In this document: piece after piece, positions 1 to 9,312 of the stretch
Position numbering within the stretch: position 1 is the stretch's first letter
How the letters are laid out: every line of letters starts with the position of its first letter
Source: Natronosalvus amylolyticus
Lineage (GTDB): Archaea; Halobacteriota; Halobacteria; Halobacteriales; Natrialbaceae
Direction of reading: 5' to 3'
NCBI RefSeq assembly: GCF_024298845.1
Contig: NZ_CP101160.1
Coordinates: 248,001-312,000 of the forward strand
Length of the DNA stretch: 64,000 nucleotides
Program-made: the position numbers and the translations under genes
Notes under the pieces: model-generated
Database searches by the model: none
Seen by the model: the letters and a program-made list of their open reading frames with translations, nothing else
What the model was told of the DNA's origin: nothing

Positions 1-155
1 ATATCGCCATTTGCGCCGCGAACATCGCCTTCGAACTGGGCGCGGATGTGGATTCGCTCGAACCAGCGTCAGAGGAGACGATTAAAACGGGCTTGCTCGA
101 GTCCGGTGAAGCCGAAGGAATGAAGGCGTCGGGAGAGTGGCCGTTCGACGGATAG
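1..155 (+). CDS. C-terminal end of an unidentified protein (5' truncated by window)
   Basis: An open frame (codons from base 3) runs into the window from the left and ends at a TAG at 153-155, giving about 50 residues that finish in GEWPFDG. The reading is acidic and has normal haloarchaeal codon bias, so it is very probably the real tail of a gene. The visible part (an Ala/Ile-rich helix followed by a Glu-rich stretch) is too short for me to assign a family. It converges on the cyanophycinase-family gene that follows on the opposite strand. Confidence 0.6.
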   Translation, partial: IAICAANIAFELGADVDSLEPASEETIKTGLLESGEAEGMKASGEWPFDG

Positions 156-221
156 GGTGTCGCTCACCCTATCGTCTTCGTTCCTCGTACAACCGATCTC
201 TCGCGATATCTTTTCTGGACC

Positions 222-1895
222 CTAGTAGGATTTGCTGTCGGTGGTTTCGTTCCCAGCTTCGTCGATAACCGACAGACGAACGGTGTCCGGATCATCTCGA
301 GTTCGGGGCTCGTGCTCGCCGCTCGCACTCGAGCCACTCACCGAGGTCGTTTCGTAATCGAGAACCGTTCCGTTCGCTAGCAACTCAGTCGTCACAGACT
401 CGAGGTTCCCATCATCGTCGCTCACGGCCCAATCAACGGTGGCTCGCGACCAGGGGCCAGACGAACGACGACGCACATCGAACTGGTCGATTGTGGGTTC
501 CGTCGTATCTCCGTTGTCATCGCCATCGTCATCATCGCCGTTATCGTCGTCATCGCCGTTATCGTCGTGATCTCGGTCGTCCGGCCAGACTGCCGCACGA
601 ACGTTCGACACCATGTACCGACCGCGGTCGTCCTCGGGATAGCTTCGACCCCACCAACCTCGCGTGTCCTCGTCTTGCCAGAGCTCCATCTCGAGATCAC
701 GACCTTGGACGCTTGCCGTCCCGCCAACGGAGGACTCGGTGTTGTCGACGAGTTCTTCGGTCATCAAATCACGGATTTCGTTATCGGCGAAAAGGTCACT
801 TGAGTCGCTGTTACCGCTGTAGTATGGGTCCTCTATGCAGTTCCAATCTTTCTCATCTGCGTGCGTGACTGTCCCGTCGTCGTAATGGAAGACGTCGCCG
901 TGAGTCAGGAAGTGGACGATGATGTCCTCGAGATGAAGGGCGTCGCTTCCAGTATCGACCTCGTACGCTTCCGAGAGGTCGATGATGGTGACACCGTACT
1001 CGCCTGAGACACGAGCGGTGTTATCGCTCGGATCGAAAATGAACCCCGTATTCTCTCCGACTCCGTACCCAATCTCGTTGCGTTCGATTCCGGCGTTGGG
1101 GTCTTCGTGCCACATGGCCCGCAAGAGGCGACCGAACCGCCCGCGAGCCATGAAGTGCTGGTCACAGAGTCCCTCGTCGAGGAACTCGAACCCGTCGGTG
1201 AGGAACACCCGATTGTCATTGTCGTCAAAGTACGTATCCTCGTAACTGACCCCGTCTTTCAACGCTCCGAAACTCTGACCCGCACCGATCATCGGATCGG
1301 ACATGATCGCCGCGCCTGCACTCGAGCCAGTGATCGCACCACCGTCATCGTACACGTCCTGAATCGCCTGCGCCACTGCAGTCAGACTGCCGTCGTCCTT
1401 TTTGAGCGCTTCGGTGATGCGCAACTGATTGCCGCCCGTGAACAGGATCACGTTCGCCTCACGAACGGTGTCCGCCCAGTCTTCGTCGTCTGCGTTTTCG
1501 ATCCAGGTCGACTCGTCTTCGTCGGTGTTCGGGTCGTCCTCGGTCGCGACCTCGATGATTTCGATTTGCGCTTCGGGTACGCCGTACTCGACGAAATCAT
1601 CTCGGTAGGCTTCAGCACTCGTCGTTGGCGTCCCGCTCGCCGTCGGCATGATGGCAAGGGATATCGAGTCTTCGCCGCCACCGAGGTCGATAATTTCCTG
1701 ATGGAGCCGTTCGTTTTCGGGTTCGAAACCGCCACCGATCGGCATCAACACACCATCCCCGTCCACTCGAGCACCGACAGGTGAGACACCGAGTGTCGCG
1801 CCGAGCAGTCCGGCACCGGTGACACGGATGAGGTGTCGTCGGCTGATCGTTCGCTGTCGCTTCCGTTTCGACTGCGGATTGTTATGTGATTCCAT
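222..1895 (-). CDS. Tat-exported cyanophycinase-family peptidase (S51) with C-terminal Ig-like module
   Basis: 557 residues. A twin-arginine signal (SRRHLIRVTGAGLLG, about residues 18-32) predicts export. The peptidase S51/cyanophycinase core follows: GGGFEPEN near 54-61, GGNQLRITE near 154-162, the nucleophile motif GSSAGA at 190-195 (Ser192 by family analogy) and DQHFxxRxRxGR at 245-256. Cyanophycinases cut the poly-Asp backbone of cyanophycin (multi-L-arginyl-poly-L-aspartate) into beta-Asp-Arg dipeptides. After the core comes a Asp/Gly/Asn-rich acidic linker (about 445-472) and an Ig-like module of about 85 residues that recurs at the end of the GH81 enzyme at 18.6 kb. A paralogue lies two genes upstream on the same strand. 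Substrate is inferred; exported S51 proteins could cut other acidic polymers. A TATA-like AT stretch lies about 30-45 bases before the ATG. Confidence 0.85.
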   Translation of the reverse strand: MESHNNPQSKRKRQRTISRRHLIRVTGAGLLGATLGVSPVGARVDGDGVLMPIGGGFEPENERLHQEIIDLGGGEDSISLAIMPTASGTPTTSAEAYRDDFVEYGVPEAQIEIIEVATEDDPNTDEDESTWIENADDEDWADTVREANVILFTGGNQLRITEALKKDDGSLTAVAQAIQDVYDDGGAITGSSAGAAIMSDPMIGAGQSFGALKDGVSYEDTYFDDNDNRVFLTDGFEFLDEGLCDQHFMARGRFGRLLRAMWHEDPNAGIERNEIGYGVGENTGFIFDPSDNTARVSGEYGVTIIDLSEAYEVDTGSDALHLEDIIVHFLTHGDVFHYDDGTVTHADEKDWNCIEDPYYSGNSDSSDLFADNEIRDLMTEELVDNTESSVGGTASVQGRDLEMELWQDEDTRGWWGRSYPEDDRGRYMVSNVRAAVWPDDRDHDDNGDDDDNGDDDDGDDNGDTTEPTIDQFDVRRRSSGPWSRATVDWAVSDDDGNLESVTTELLANGTVLDYETTSVSGSSASGEHEPRTRDDPDTVRLSVIDEAGNETTDSKSY

Positions 1896-2215
1896 ATCGA
1901 GGGAACTACCCTACAAAAAACAGTAATCGGCTATAATTTATAATTTTTGTTTGGTATACAACAAATGTTTCGATCCCAATACGAACCGGGTTGGATTATA
2001 AAGAATTATTCCAGACTCCTTGATTGAAGAAGCGTACTTCCAGATGAATGCCCTGGAGAGCGTATAGAAAGCCGGTTTTCGTCCTTGATTATCTATCGTC
2101 TTTTTATTGATAGCGCGTCTGGTTACTCTAATTTCACAGAAAAAACATATCTAGATCCGGATTAACTTGTCCCGTTTCTATGGTGCCGACACGTTGGCTG
2201 GTTTTTCGAGTACGT
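1896..2215. other. AT-rich intergenic spacer with promoter of the first cyanophycinase-family gene
   Basis: About 320 bases without a convincing gene. The part next to 1895 contains an AT-rich run (1926-1945) in the right place to be the minus-strand TATA box. The side next to 2215 would hold the 3' end of the PGF-CTERM gene transcript. No strong hairpin or repeat was seen. Confidence 0.5.
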
Positions 2216-3739
2216 TTAATTTCGACTGCGTAATCCCATTGGGACGATACCGAGGGCGATCAGGGCAACGACGATACCGAATCCTGGAATGGTATCATCG
2301 GTACTCTCAGTCGGGCCCTGGTCAGTCGTCACGTCATCGGCTTCGTCTCCCGCATCCGAATCGATCGAATCGTCTGTAGCGGAGTCATCATACCCCGGAT
2401 CTGTTGCATCCTCATCGGAGGGTGGGTCCGCATCCTCGTCGCCTGAGTCATCGCTGTCAACACCATCATCGGTTTCTACAGAGTCGTCATCGCTATCGTC
2501 CGCCGTCTCGTCGGCTTCGACCTGGAGTGTACCCGTATGCTGCTCATCGTCGACCAGCACGTGATACGCGTACGTACCGGGTTCGTCAGGTGCCTGTAGC
2601 GTGAACGAAACCGATCTGGACTCGCCACCGTCGAGTTCTACCGCTCGCTCCCCGCTCCGATCCTCCTCGAGCACCAGCGCAAGCGTTGCCGTTCCCGATG
2701 CTTCGCCGACGTTAGTCACCTCGGCCTCGACCGCTTGTGTTTCACCAGGATCCAGTGTCATTGTAGACGGTGACACGCTCAGTTCGAACGTCGCAGGATC
2801 GGGTGACGGACTGGGTACATACGGTGGGTCCTTTTCGTCTTCGTCGTCCTCGTCATCATCGGCTGTTGGTTCGATGACGGTTATCGTCATCGGTCCAGCG
2901 GCTGGCATCGTTCCATGCTCGGTCTCGAGTGTACCGTCGATGGTAACCGTCGAGCCAGGCGTCGCTGACTCAGCGACCATCACCTCGTAGGTCAGGTCGA
3001 CCTCGGTTGCCGTTTCCCAGACTGCGACGACGGCCTGGTTGTCATCTTTCACCGCCTGGATAGTGGGGAGTGGCTCGGCGCTGGTTACTTCGAGATCAGT
3101 GACATCCGAGTGTACGGTTTCGAGCAGTGCCACGGAGGAATCTGCCTCGGTAGCCGCAGTAACCGTGATTTTGGTTGATTCTCCGGGTTCGAGTTCTGGT
3201 TTCGCTATCGACCGATCGGTTTCGACGACAGTTATCGTCGTGTCGCCGGCCACTGGGACGCTCCCGGCAGCTGTTTCTACGTCACCGGTAATCCCATAGG
3301 TAGTACCCGGTTCGACGTCGTCGTCGACGCTGACCGTATAGGTTGCGGTCACGCTATCAGTCTCTTCCCAGACGGCGACGAGCGCTTCGTGATCGTCCTT
3401 GATGGCCGCTGTCGTTGTGTCGGGCGTCGCTTCGAGGGCCTCTATGGTGGCAAACCCGGTATCGATCGATTCGATGAGTGCCGGGTCCGTCGTGGAATCT
3501 GTCTCGATTGTTACAGTTACTGTCGTCGAATCGCCCGGCTCGAGCGTCTGATCGGCAATGGTTCGCTCAGCGTCGGCCACTTGCGTCGCTTCCGTTGCCA
3601 ATGTTATCGACGGGGTCTGGGTGTCGGGGTTCGCGGCTGTGCCAGCAATCGCCATCGAGAGGGCAGCAACGGTGAGGACGACGATCGCTGCCAATACGAT
3701 TGTTCGTTGCCCGTTCAATTGGGCTCGTTGGTGGATCAT
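2216..3739 (-). CDS. PGF-CTERM-anchored surface protein with repeated Ig/CARDB-like modules
   Basis: 507 residues. An N-terminal hydrophobic segment (about 13-35) is a Sec-type signal. Three repeats follow, each opening with a PGxST or PGET motif (PGDSTTVTVT, PGESTKITVT, PGETQAVEAEV), which look like beta-sandwich modules of CARDB/invasin type. A long Asp/Ser/Glu/Thr-rich stalk leads into the tail IPGFGIVVALIALG followed by RSRN. That tail is a PGF-CTERM signal, which archaeosortase A is known to cut and replace with a lipid anchor. The protein should sit on the outer cell surface. It lies between two exported cyanophycinase-family genes on the same strand, 28 bases from the upstream one, so co-expression and a role as binding or scaffold protein for the polymer are plausible inferences. 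No catalytic motif seen. Confidence 0.82.
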   Translation of the reverse strand: MIHQRAQLNGQRTIVLAAIVVLTVAALSMAIAGTAANPDTQTPSITLATEATQVADAERTIADQTLEPGDSTTVTVTIETDSTTDPALIESIDTGFATIEALEATPDTTTAAIKDDHEALVAVWEETDSVTATYTVSVDDDVEPGTTYGITGDVETAAGSVPVAGDTTITVVETDRSIAKPELEPGESTKITVTAATEADSSVALLETVHSDVTDLEVTSAEPLPTIQAVKDDNQAVVAVWETATEVDLTYEVMVAESATPGSTVTIDGTLETEHGTMPAAGPMTITVIEPTADDDEDDEDEKDPPYVPSPSPDPATFELSVSPSTMTLDPGETQAVEAEVTNVGEASGTATLALVLEEDRSGERAVELDGGESRSVSFTLQAPDEPGTYAYHVLVDDEQHTGTLQVEADETADDSDDDSVETDDGVDSDDSGDEDADPPSDEDATDPGYDDSATDDSIDSDAGDEADDVTTDQGPTESTDDTIPGFGIVVALIALGIVPMGLRSRN

Positions 3740-3767
3740 GACTGAGTGTAGGTTCGGCTGCGAGCCA

Positions 3768-5186
3768 TTAGCTCAGGGGCTCCCCGGTTTGCCAGGCAGA
3801 GATCACGTCTCGAAGTGTTTCCGTGTCGATGTGATCGTCGATCAGGGCGAATGTTCCAATTTCAACGTCGAGATGGACGTCGATTGCCGTGTACCGCCAG
3901 TCCATCTCCTGTACTTCGTACTCGCCTTCCCACCCCTCGGTACGCTCGTCCTGTGAAAACAGGAGTCGTACTTCGGTTCGTCGTTCGTACTCCCCTGTTG
4001 ATTCGACGGAGATGGCCGTCCCGCGAACGGTTTCTTGCTCGTTGACCGCGAGTTCCTCGGTGACGAGGTCTTTGACAGCCTGTGGCGAGCCGAACACGTC
4101 CCAGGAGTCCTGATTGGTCGTGTAAAACGGATTGTCCGTAACGTCGAATTTGTCTGTATCGTTCGGATCGACCGTTCGACTGTCGTAATCGAACACGTCA
4201 CCGTCTGAGAGGTGATGAACTCGAACGTCTTCGAGTTCGAGTGCCTCACTGTCGTTTTCTACCGCCTGGGCCTCCGAAAGGTCGATGACCATTACACCGT
4301 TTTCTCCGGACACACGTGCTCGTGGTTCGTCAGCCTCGAATATCAGGCCCGTGTTCTCACCAACGCCGTAGCCAAGGTCTTCACCTTCATGCCACAGGGC
4401 ACGAAGGAGCCGTCCGAATCGACCGCGTTCGTAAAAGTGCTGGTCTGCGATACCGTGACCGAGATAGCCAAGCCCCCGTGTGAGATACACGCGGTTGTCA
4501 TCGTCGTCGTAGTACGTATCTTCGTAACTGACGCCATCGAGCAGCGACCCTGTGCTCTGACCGGCGCCGATCATCGGGTCGGTCATGATTGCCGCGCCTG
4601 CACTCGAGCCGGCGACGGCGCCACCGTTTTCGACGTGTTCACGAATCGCGGTTGCGACGGCGACCTCCTCGCCATCCTCGTCGAAGAACGTCTCCGTGAT
4701 ACGAAGTTGATTCCCGCCGGAGAACCAGACGAGGTCTGCGTTTTCTATTTGCGCGGCGACGTCCGGATCGTCTTCGTTGCCCGCCCATTCGTCCGGGCCT
4801 GCAGGTGCCACTTCGATCTCCTCTATCGTGACTGCACCCTCCCCGTACAGCTGTTCGCCGTATTCGAGGAAATCGATGGACATCACTTCGATGCTCCGTT
4901 CGGGGTCGCTGTTTGCCGTCGGGACGATCGCAACGGTCGGCTCGTTACCGACGAGTTCGAGCAGCTCGACGTAGAGGGCCTCGTTCTCCGGTTCGAAGCC
5001 ACCGCCGACCGGAACGACCGGGCCCGGCGGCGGCGTTATTCCGCCGTTCGAATCGTCTTCGCTCGTCGTCTGTGCCCCCTCATCGGCAGTACTCGACGTG
5101 GAAAGGCTGGCCATACCGATAGCTCCTGCCCCGGTTGTTTTCACGAAGGTTCGCCTGTCGACGTCTGGTAGCTCATACCGTGTCAT
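3768..5186 (-). CDS. Tat-exported cyanophycinase-family peptidase (S51), second paralogue
   Basis: 472 residues from the chosen ATG; a further in-frame ATG at 5207 would add seven hydrophobic residues before the Tat motif and is less likely. The signal is DRRTFVKTTGAGAIGMASLS. The core shows the same landmarks as the paralogue at 222-1895: GGGFEPENE, GGNQLRITE, GSSAGAA with the presumed nucleophile Ser, DQHFxxRGRFGR, and GYGVGENTG. The C-terminus lacks the acidic linker and Ig-like module of its paralogue and instead ends in a short beta-rich extension. It is followed closely by the PGF-CTERM gene and is divergent from the ureohydrolase gene at 5310, sharing a roughly 120-base promoter region. 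Function as an extracellular cyanophycin-type depolymerase is inferred from family; the exact substrate is unproven. Confidence 0.85.
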   Translation of the reverse strand: MTRYELPDVDRRTFVKTTGAGAIGMASLSTSSTADEGAQTTSEDDSNGGITPPPGPVVPVGGGFEPENEALYVELLELVGNEPTVAIVPTANSDPERSIEVMSIDFLEYGEQLYGEGAVTIEEIEVAPAGPDEWAGNEDDPDVAAQIENADLVWFSGGNQLRITETFFDEDGEEVAVATAIREHVENGGAVAGSSAGAAIMTDPMIGAGQSTGSLLDGVSYEDTYYDDDDNRVYLTRGLGYLGHGIADQHFYERGRFGRLLRALWHEGEDLGYGVGENTGLIFEADEPRARVSGENGVMVIDLSEAQAVENDSEALELEDVRVHHLSDGDVFDYDSRTVDPNDTDKFDVTDNPFYTTNQDSWDVFGSPQAVKDLVTEELAVNEQETVRGTAISVESTGEYERRTEVRLLFSQDERTEGWEGEYEVQEMDWRYTAIDVHLDVEIGTFALIDDHIDTETLRDVISAWQTGEPLS

Positions 5187-5279
5187 GAGTATACAATAGA
5201 GGTACATGAAAGGTGAGAAATAAACTCGAGTGGTCTGTGCGGTTGTTGCCGATTTCTTCGACTGGTACGTATAGGGGAA

Positions 5280-5289
5280 GAATTATTAC
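5280..5289 (+). promoter_or_regulatory. TATA-like box of the ureohydrolase gene
   Basis: GAATTATTAC is centred about 26 bases before the ATG at 5310, the spacing of an archaeal TATA box for a leaderless mRNA. It lies in the short divergent region shared with the cyanophycinase-family gene on the other strand. Confidence 0.45.
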
Positions 5290-5309
5290 CACTGGACCGT
5301 GCACATACG

Positions 5310-6332
5310 ATGATGTCTGGAAGTCATCTTCCCCCAGCAACCAATGCTGCCCAGTTCCGGGCACAGACGGCTGGTTCGTCCCTCGAACTCCCATATGCGG
5401 GACTGAATACATTTCTCAAAGGTGAGTATCGACCTGTCGATGCACTCGAGGAAGCAGACGTCGGTGTTCTCGGCGTGCCGTACGATCACAAAGTGAGCAA
5501 TCGACCGGGCGCTCGCTACGGACCCGAAGCGATCAGAGAAGCGAGTAGCTGGTGGGGGTATCTGTCGAGTTTCAAAGGCGGACTGACGAACATGTATACC
5601 GGCGAAGTCGCCGACTACGACAAACTCACCACCGTCGACTGTGGGGATATCCCGGTGTTTCCCGCCGACGAGGCCACGACCCGTGAAGCGATTGAAGCGC
5701 ATCTGGCGACCGTCTCCGACCAAGCGTTTCCACTGTTGCTCGGGGGCGACCACTCGTGTACGTACCCGGCGTTTTGCGGATTTGCCCAGGGCGCGGAGCA
5801 CGATACCGTTGGTCTGGTCCAGATAGACGCACATACTGACACGACAGGGGAGAGTGACCTCTTCGATTCGCACTATCACGGCGCGTGTACCCGACACATC
5901 GCAGAATCGACCTACTCCGACTACGAGCACATCAGCCAGGTCGGAATTCGTGGCTACGAACGGCCCGGATTCATGGAATTCGTCGAGGAAACGGGACTGA
6001 ACCTGTTTACGATGGCTGACGTCCACGAACGGGGTATCGGACCGGTCGTTCGCGACGCCGTCGAGGCCGCCGCTGAAGACACCGACGCAGTGTACGTCAC
6101 CTTCGACATCGATTCCATCGACCCGTCGGTGGCCCCGGGTACCGGAACGCCGTGCCCCGACGGACTCACGGCTGCCCAGGCACTCGAGACGATGCAAATC
6201 CTCGGCGAGTACGACGCCGTCGGCGGCGCCGACTTGATGGAAGTCGCACCCTCGTTCGATCCCACTGGGCGAACCGCGCAGTTTGGCGCGTTCTTGCTGG
6301 TAACGCTGCTCGAGCGTCGTTTTACGGTCTAA
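5310..6332 (+). CDS. Ureohydrolase: agmatinase / guanidinobutyrase family
   Basis: 340 residues (start ATG 5310 or the adjacent ATG 5313). All manganese ligands of the arginase/agmatinase fold are present: GGDHS with His148, DAHTDT with Asp173, His175 and Asp177, and TFDIDSIDP with Asp266 and Asp268. The N-terminal SNRPGARYGP motif is typical of guanidino-acid and agmatine ureohydrolases rather than arginase proper. The enzyme would split a guanidino compound (agmatine, 4-guanidinobutyrate or similar) into urea and an amine. Divergent cyanophycinase-family genes and the nearby GABA-type aminotransferase and glutamate dehydrogenase suggest it acts on arginine-derived 4-guanidinobutyrate or agmatine. 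Cytosolic, no signal peptide. The exact substrate cannot be read from sequence alone. Confidence 0.85.
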   Translation: MMSGSHLPPATNAAQFRAQTAGSSLELPYAGLNTFLKGEYRPVDALEEADVGVLGVPYDHKVSNRPGARYGPEAIREASSWWGYLSSFKGGLTNMYTGEVADYDKLTTVDCGDIPVFPADEATTREAIEAHLATVSDQAFPLLLGGDHSCTYPAFCGFAQGAEHDTVGLVQIDAHTDTTGESDLFDSHYHGACTRHIAESTYSDYEHISQVGIRGYERPGFMEFVEETGLNLFTMADVHERGIGPVVRDAVEAAAEDTDAVYVTFDIDSIDPSVAPGTGTPCPDGLTAAQALETMQILGEYDAVGGADLMEVAPSFDPTGRTAQFGAFLLVTLLERRFTV

Positions 6333-6496
6333 CCACGCTGTTGGATACCGAACCGGGACCAACGCAAATGGCGGTCCGAGTAACGAGGGAACGGTCACAT
6401 CGGCTGCGAACTGAACCGATCACGGCACGACTTCGGGGCCCGTTTCGTTCCCGCCTCGAGCGCTCCGTCCCCCTATTTTCTTCCTCGAGCCGGGAT

Positions 6497-6507
6497 AAAT
6501 TATTTAA
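6497..6507 (+). promoter_or_regulatory. TATA-like box of the first chemotaxis transducer
   Basis: AAATTATTTAA lies in an otherwise GC-rich region, centred about 24 bases before an in-frame GTG (6526) and 30 before the ATG (6532). Position and composition fit a leaderless haloarchaeal promoter. Confidence 0.5.
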
Positions 6508-6531
6508 CCATCACGCTCCCAGACAGTGAGC

Positions 6532-8955
6532 ATGGTTGGTACGTTTCGAAAGCTGGTGCCGAAAGCGATTCGGCGTAGCTACGCGCTCAAATTTGGTATC
6601 GTACTGTTGGTAATTGGCCTCGCAATCGGGCTCGTCGGTATCGCGGGAACGGCACAAATCGAAAGCGAGGTTACCGAGAACGCGAACGAGGAGGCGGCGA
6701 CAGGCGCTCAGCAGGAAGCCGAAAAACTCGATGCCTGGATCGAACGCAACGAGTGGACGACGCGGATGATCTCTCAGTCGGCCGTCGTCCAAGACCGCGA
6801 CAACGAAGCGATAGATCGATATCTACAAAACTGGCACGATGAGCTTCCGGAAGGGACACATCACGTCCATTACGTGGATCTCAATCGGAACGAAGTGACG
6901 GCGAGTACGAACGAAGAAACCGTTGGGACCGAACTCGCTGCTCTCAACGTTCCGGAGGGGGGAGACTGGATACGATCTGATCTCGACGCCGACCAGGTAC
7001 ACCTTTCGGACAGCTACATCGACACGACTGGTGAATCCGACGAACCGGTACTGGCGTTCGTGCAACTCGTCGGTGACCAACCCGATCGCGTCATCATCTA
7101 CACGGCCACCCTCTCTAGTTACGCGAATCAATTCGAGAGCGCAGGGACCGACACACAGCTCACGTTCGCCGTCGACGATAGCGGCCGAGTGGTGATGGAT
7201 GACGTCGGTTTCGACGAATCGGACGCTTTCCACGCGGCGTACGAACCTGCGTCGACGCTCGAGGCTGCCAACACCGGTGATCGGGGATCGAGTCAACTCG
7301 ATGCCGACCCATCCGGCGCACTCGCTTTGCCGGGATATTCGTATCCCTCATCGCCATACGTTGTCGGCTACGCACAATCGGAACACACTGACTGGGTAGT
7401 GGTAGTGCATACACCGACAGCCGAGGCCTACGGCTTCGTAGAGGCAGTCACCCAGTACGGCCTATATGCGACGGGGTTCGGCGTGTTCGTCATCGCCATC
7501 GGTGGTATGGTCCTCGGTCGGAACACGGCAACGGCAATCGATCGACTGACCGCGAAGGCAAAACAGATGGAAGATGGAGATCTCGACGTGGAGTTCGACA
7601 GCCCTCGAGTCGACAACATCGGGCAGTTGTACGATGGGTTCGACTCGATGCAATCTCAGCTTCGCACCCAGATTCAGGTTGCCGAAAACGCTCGTGATGA
7701 GGCAGAAATCGCACGAGAGCAAACCGAGTCGATGAACCGACACCTCGAGGCAAAAGCAGACGAGTACAGTGAGGTGATGCAAGCGTGTGCTGATGGTGAT
7801 CTCACGGCTCGAATGGACGTCGACAGCGAGAACGAAGCGATGTGCGCGATTGCAACCGAGTTCAACGCGATGGTGAGCGACCTCGAGTCGACGACGGCGG
7901 CGGTCAAGACCTTCGCCGAAGAGGTTGCGACGGCCAGCGAGCAGGTGACGGCCTCGAGCGAAGAGGTTCGCTCGGCGAGCGAGCAAGTCACCGAATCAGT
8001 GCAAGAGATATCCGACGGGGCGGACCGCCAGAACGACCGATTGCAGTCGGTTACCGCGGAGATGAGTAGTCTCTCGACGACGACCGAACAGATCGCAGCC
8101 TCCTCGAATCAGGTGGCCGATATCGCTGAGCGAACGGCGGATGCAGGAGAACGCGGGCGAGAAGCCGCACAGGTTGCTATCGACGGGATGAACGAAATCG
8201 AAGACGAGTCGGCAGACGCCGTCGACGCCATCGAAGCCCTCGAGGCGGAGATGGCACAGATCGACGAGCTCACGGAGTTCATCACCCAGGTCGCAGAACA
8301 AACCAATATGCTCGCGCTCAACGCCAATATCGAGGCTTCGAGGTCGGATGCCGATGATGCGGGCTTTTCGGTCGTTGCCAGTGAGGTCAAAGAACTCGCT
8401 GCGGAGACCAAAGACGCAGCCGAAGACATCGAGGCGCGACTCGAGCGTATTCACGAGCAGACCGAACACACGGCGTCCGAAGTTCAGCTAACCAGCCAGC
8501 GCGTGACCGAGCACACCGATTCGGTTCGCCAGGCTGCAGACGCGCTCGAGGAAATCGCCGGCTATGCGGCGGAGACGAACACCGGCGTGCAGGAAATCTC
8601 GGCAGCGAGCCAACAGCAAGCCGCCTCGACGCAGGAGGTCGTCGCGATGGTCGAGGAGGTGGCAACGATTTCTCAAGAAACCACCGCGGAAAGCGAAAAC
8701 GTTGCGGCGGCCGCCGAAGAACAAACGACTGCCCTGACGGAAGTTTCGGGGAGTGCGAGTGAACTGACGACGCAGGCGAGCGAACTCTCGAGTGCACTCG
8801 ATCGGTTCGAGACGGATACCGACTTCGAGGGGGAGAGCCAACGTTCGAACGATGAGTTGGCCCCGAAAGCACCCAGTGACGAGTCAGACACGGACGAGGT
8901 TTTCGAATTTGCGGAACCAACGAACGGCGATTCGACCGAATCAGACACCGTCTGA
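6532..8955 (+). CDS. Methyl-accepting chemotaxis (Htr-type) transducer
   Basis: 807 residues from ATG 6532; an in-frame GTG at 6526 would add two residues. Layout: TM1 about 17-40, an extracellular sensor domain about 45-300, TM2 about 308-330, a HAMP linker with the ATAIDRLTAKAKQ helix and the MEDGDLDVEF segment, a second HAMP-like stretch, then the cytoplasmic coiled-coil signalling domain with hairpin tip EQTNMLALNANIEASR near 589-604. Gln/Glu-rich helices beside it should carry the methylation sites. The C-terminal tail is acidic. Transducers of this kind pass ligand sensing to CheA/CheW. Its place between the ureohydrolase and glutamate dehydrogenase genes suggests sensing of an amino acid or peptide signal, but no ligand motif can be read. 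Confidence 0.93.
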   Translation: MVGTFRKLVPKAIRRSYALKFGIVLLVIGLAIGLVGIAGTAQIESEVTENANEEAATGAQQEAEKLDAWIERNEWTTRMISQSAVVQDRDNEAIDRYLQNWHDELPEGTHHVHYVDLNRNEVTASTNEETVGTELAALNVPEGGDWIRSDLDADQVHLSDSYIDTTGESDEPVLAFVQLVGDQPDRVIIYTATLSSYANQFESAGTDTQLTFAVDDSGRVVMDDVGFDESDAFHAAYEPASTLEAANTGDRGSSQLDADPSGALALPGYSYPSSPYVVGYAQSEHTDWVVVVHTPTAEAYGFVEAVTQYGLYATGFGVFVIAIGGMVLGRNTATAIDRLTAKAKQMEDGDLDVEFDSPRVDNIGQLYDGFDSMQSQLRTQIQVAENARDEAEIAREQTESMNRHLEAKADEYSEVMQACADGDLTARMDVDSENEAMCAIATEFNAMVSDLESTTAAVKTFAEEVATASEQVTASSEEVRSASEQVTESVQEISDGADRQNDRLQSVTAEMSSLSTTTEQIAASSNQVADIAERTADAGERGREAAQVAIDGMNEIEDESADAVDAIEALEAEMAQIDELTEFITQVAEQTNMLALNANIEASRSDADDAGFSVVASEVKELAAETKDAAEDIEARLERIHEQTEHTASEVQLTSQRVTEHTDSVRQAADALEEIAGYAAETNTGVQEISAASQQQAASTQEVVAMVEEVATISQETTAESENVAAAAEEQTTALTEVSGSASELTTQASELSSALDRFETDTDFEGESQRSNDELAPKAPSDESDTDEVFEFAEPTNGDSTESDTV

Positions 8956-9312
8956 TAGGGATTATCGTCGGCGTTCATCGGTACCGACGAAGAACCGAGG
9001 CACAGCGTCGACAGCCGTCCTTCGAAACCGCCGGCTGGCTACGATAATCCCCATGAGCCGGTGTTGATAACAGGTGACCTGAACCACCCGTCCGCTGCGG
9101 GTAGTTCCTACAAGCCTTCACTCGCTTCGCTTACGCTGGGAACGAGTGAGGATGGTTCCAGAAGGTGGTTCGTTCTTGCGGATACGGTTCTCCGTGCCAC
9201 CATTGCACGGACCACTAGCATCTTACTCCTTGCACGTCCACACTGACGTGATGAGACGATCGAATGTAAAGTCGCGAAAACGGAGCGCCCCCCGATACAT
9301 GGGTGTGCGAGC
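8956..9312. other. Intergenic spacer with a 94-bp inverted-repeat structure
   Basis: About 357 bases. A 10-bp inverted repeat (GGGATTATCG at 8958-8967, CGATAATCCC at 9042-9051) brackets 74 bases directly after the transducer stop and could form a 3' hairpin or be a degraded foldback element. The rest (9060-9312) has short open frames on both strands but nothing I recognise as a gene. Confidence 0.45.

Noticed and set aside
5286-6398. Antisense frame under the ureohydrolase gene
   Set aside because: Sense strand shows all metal ligands of the ureohydrolase family; antisense product is arginine-rich without motifs.
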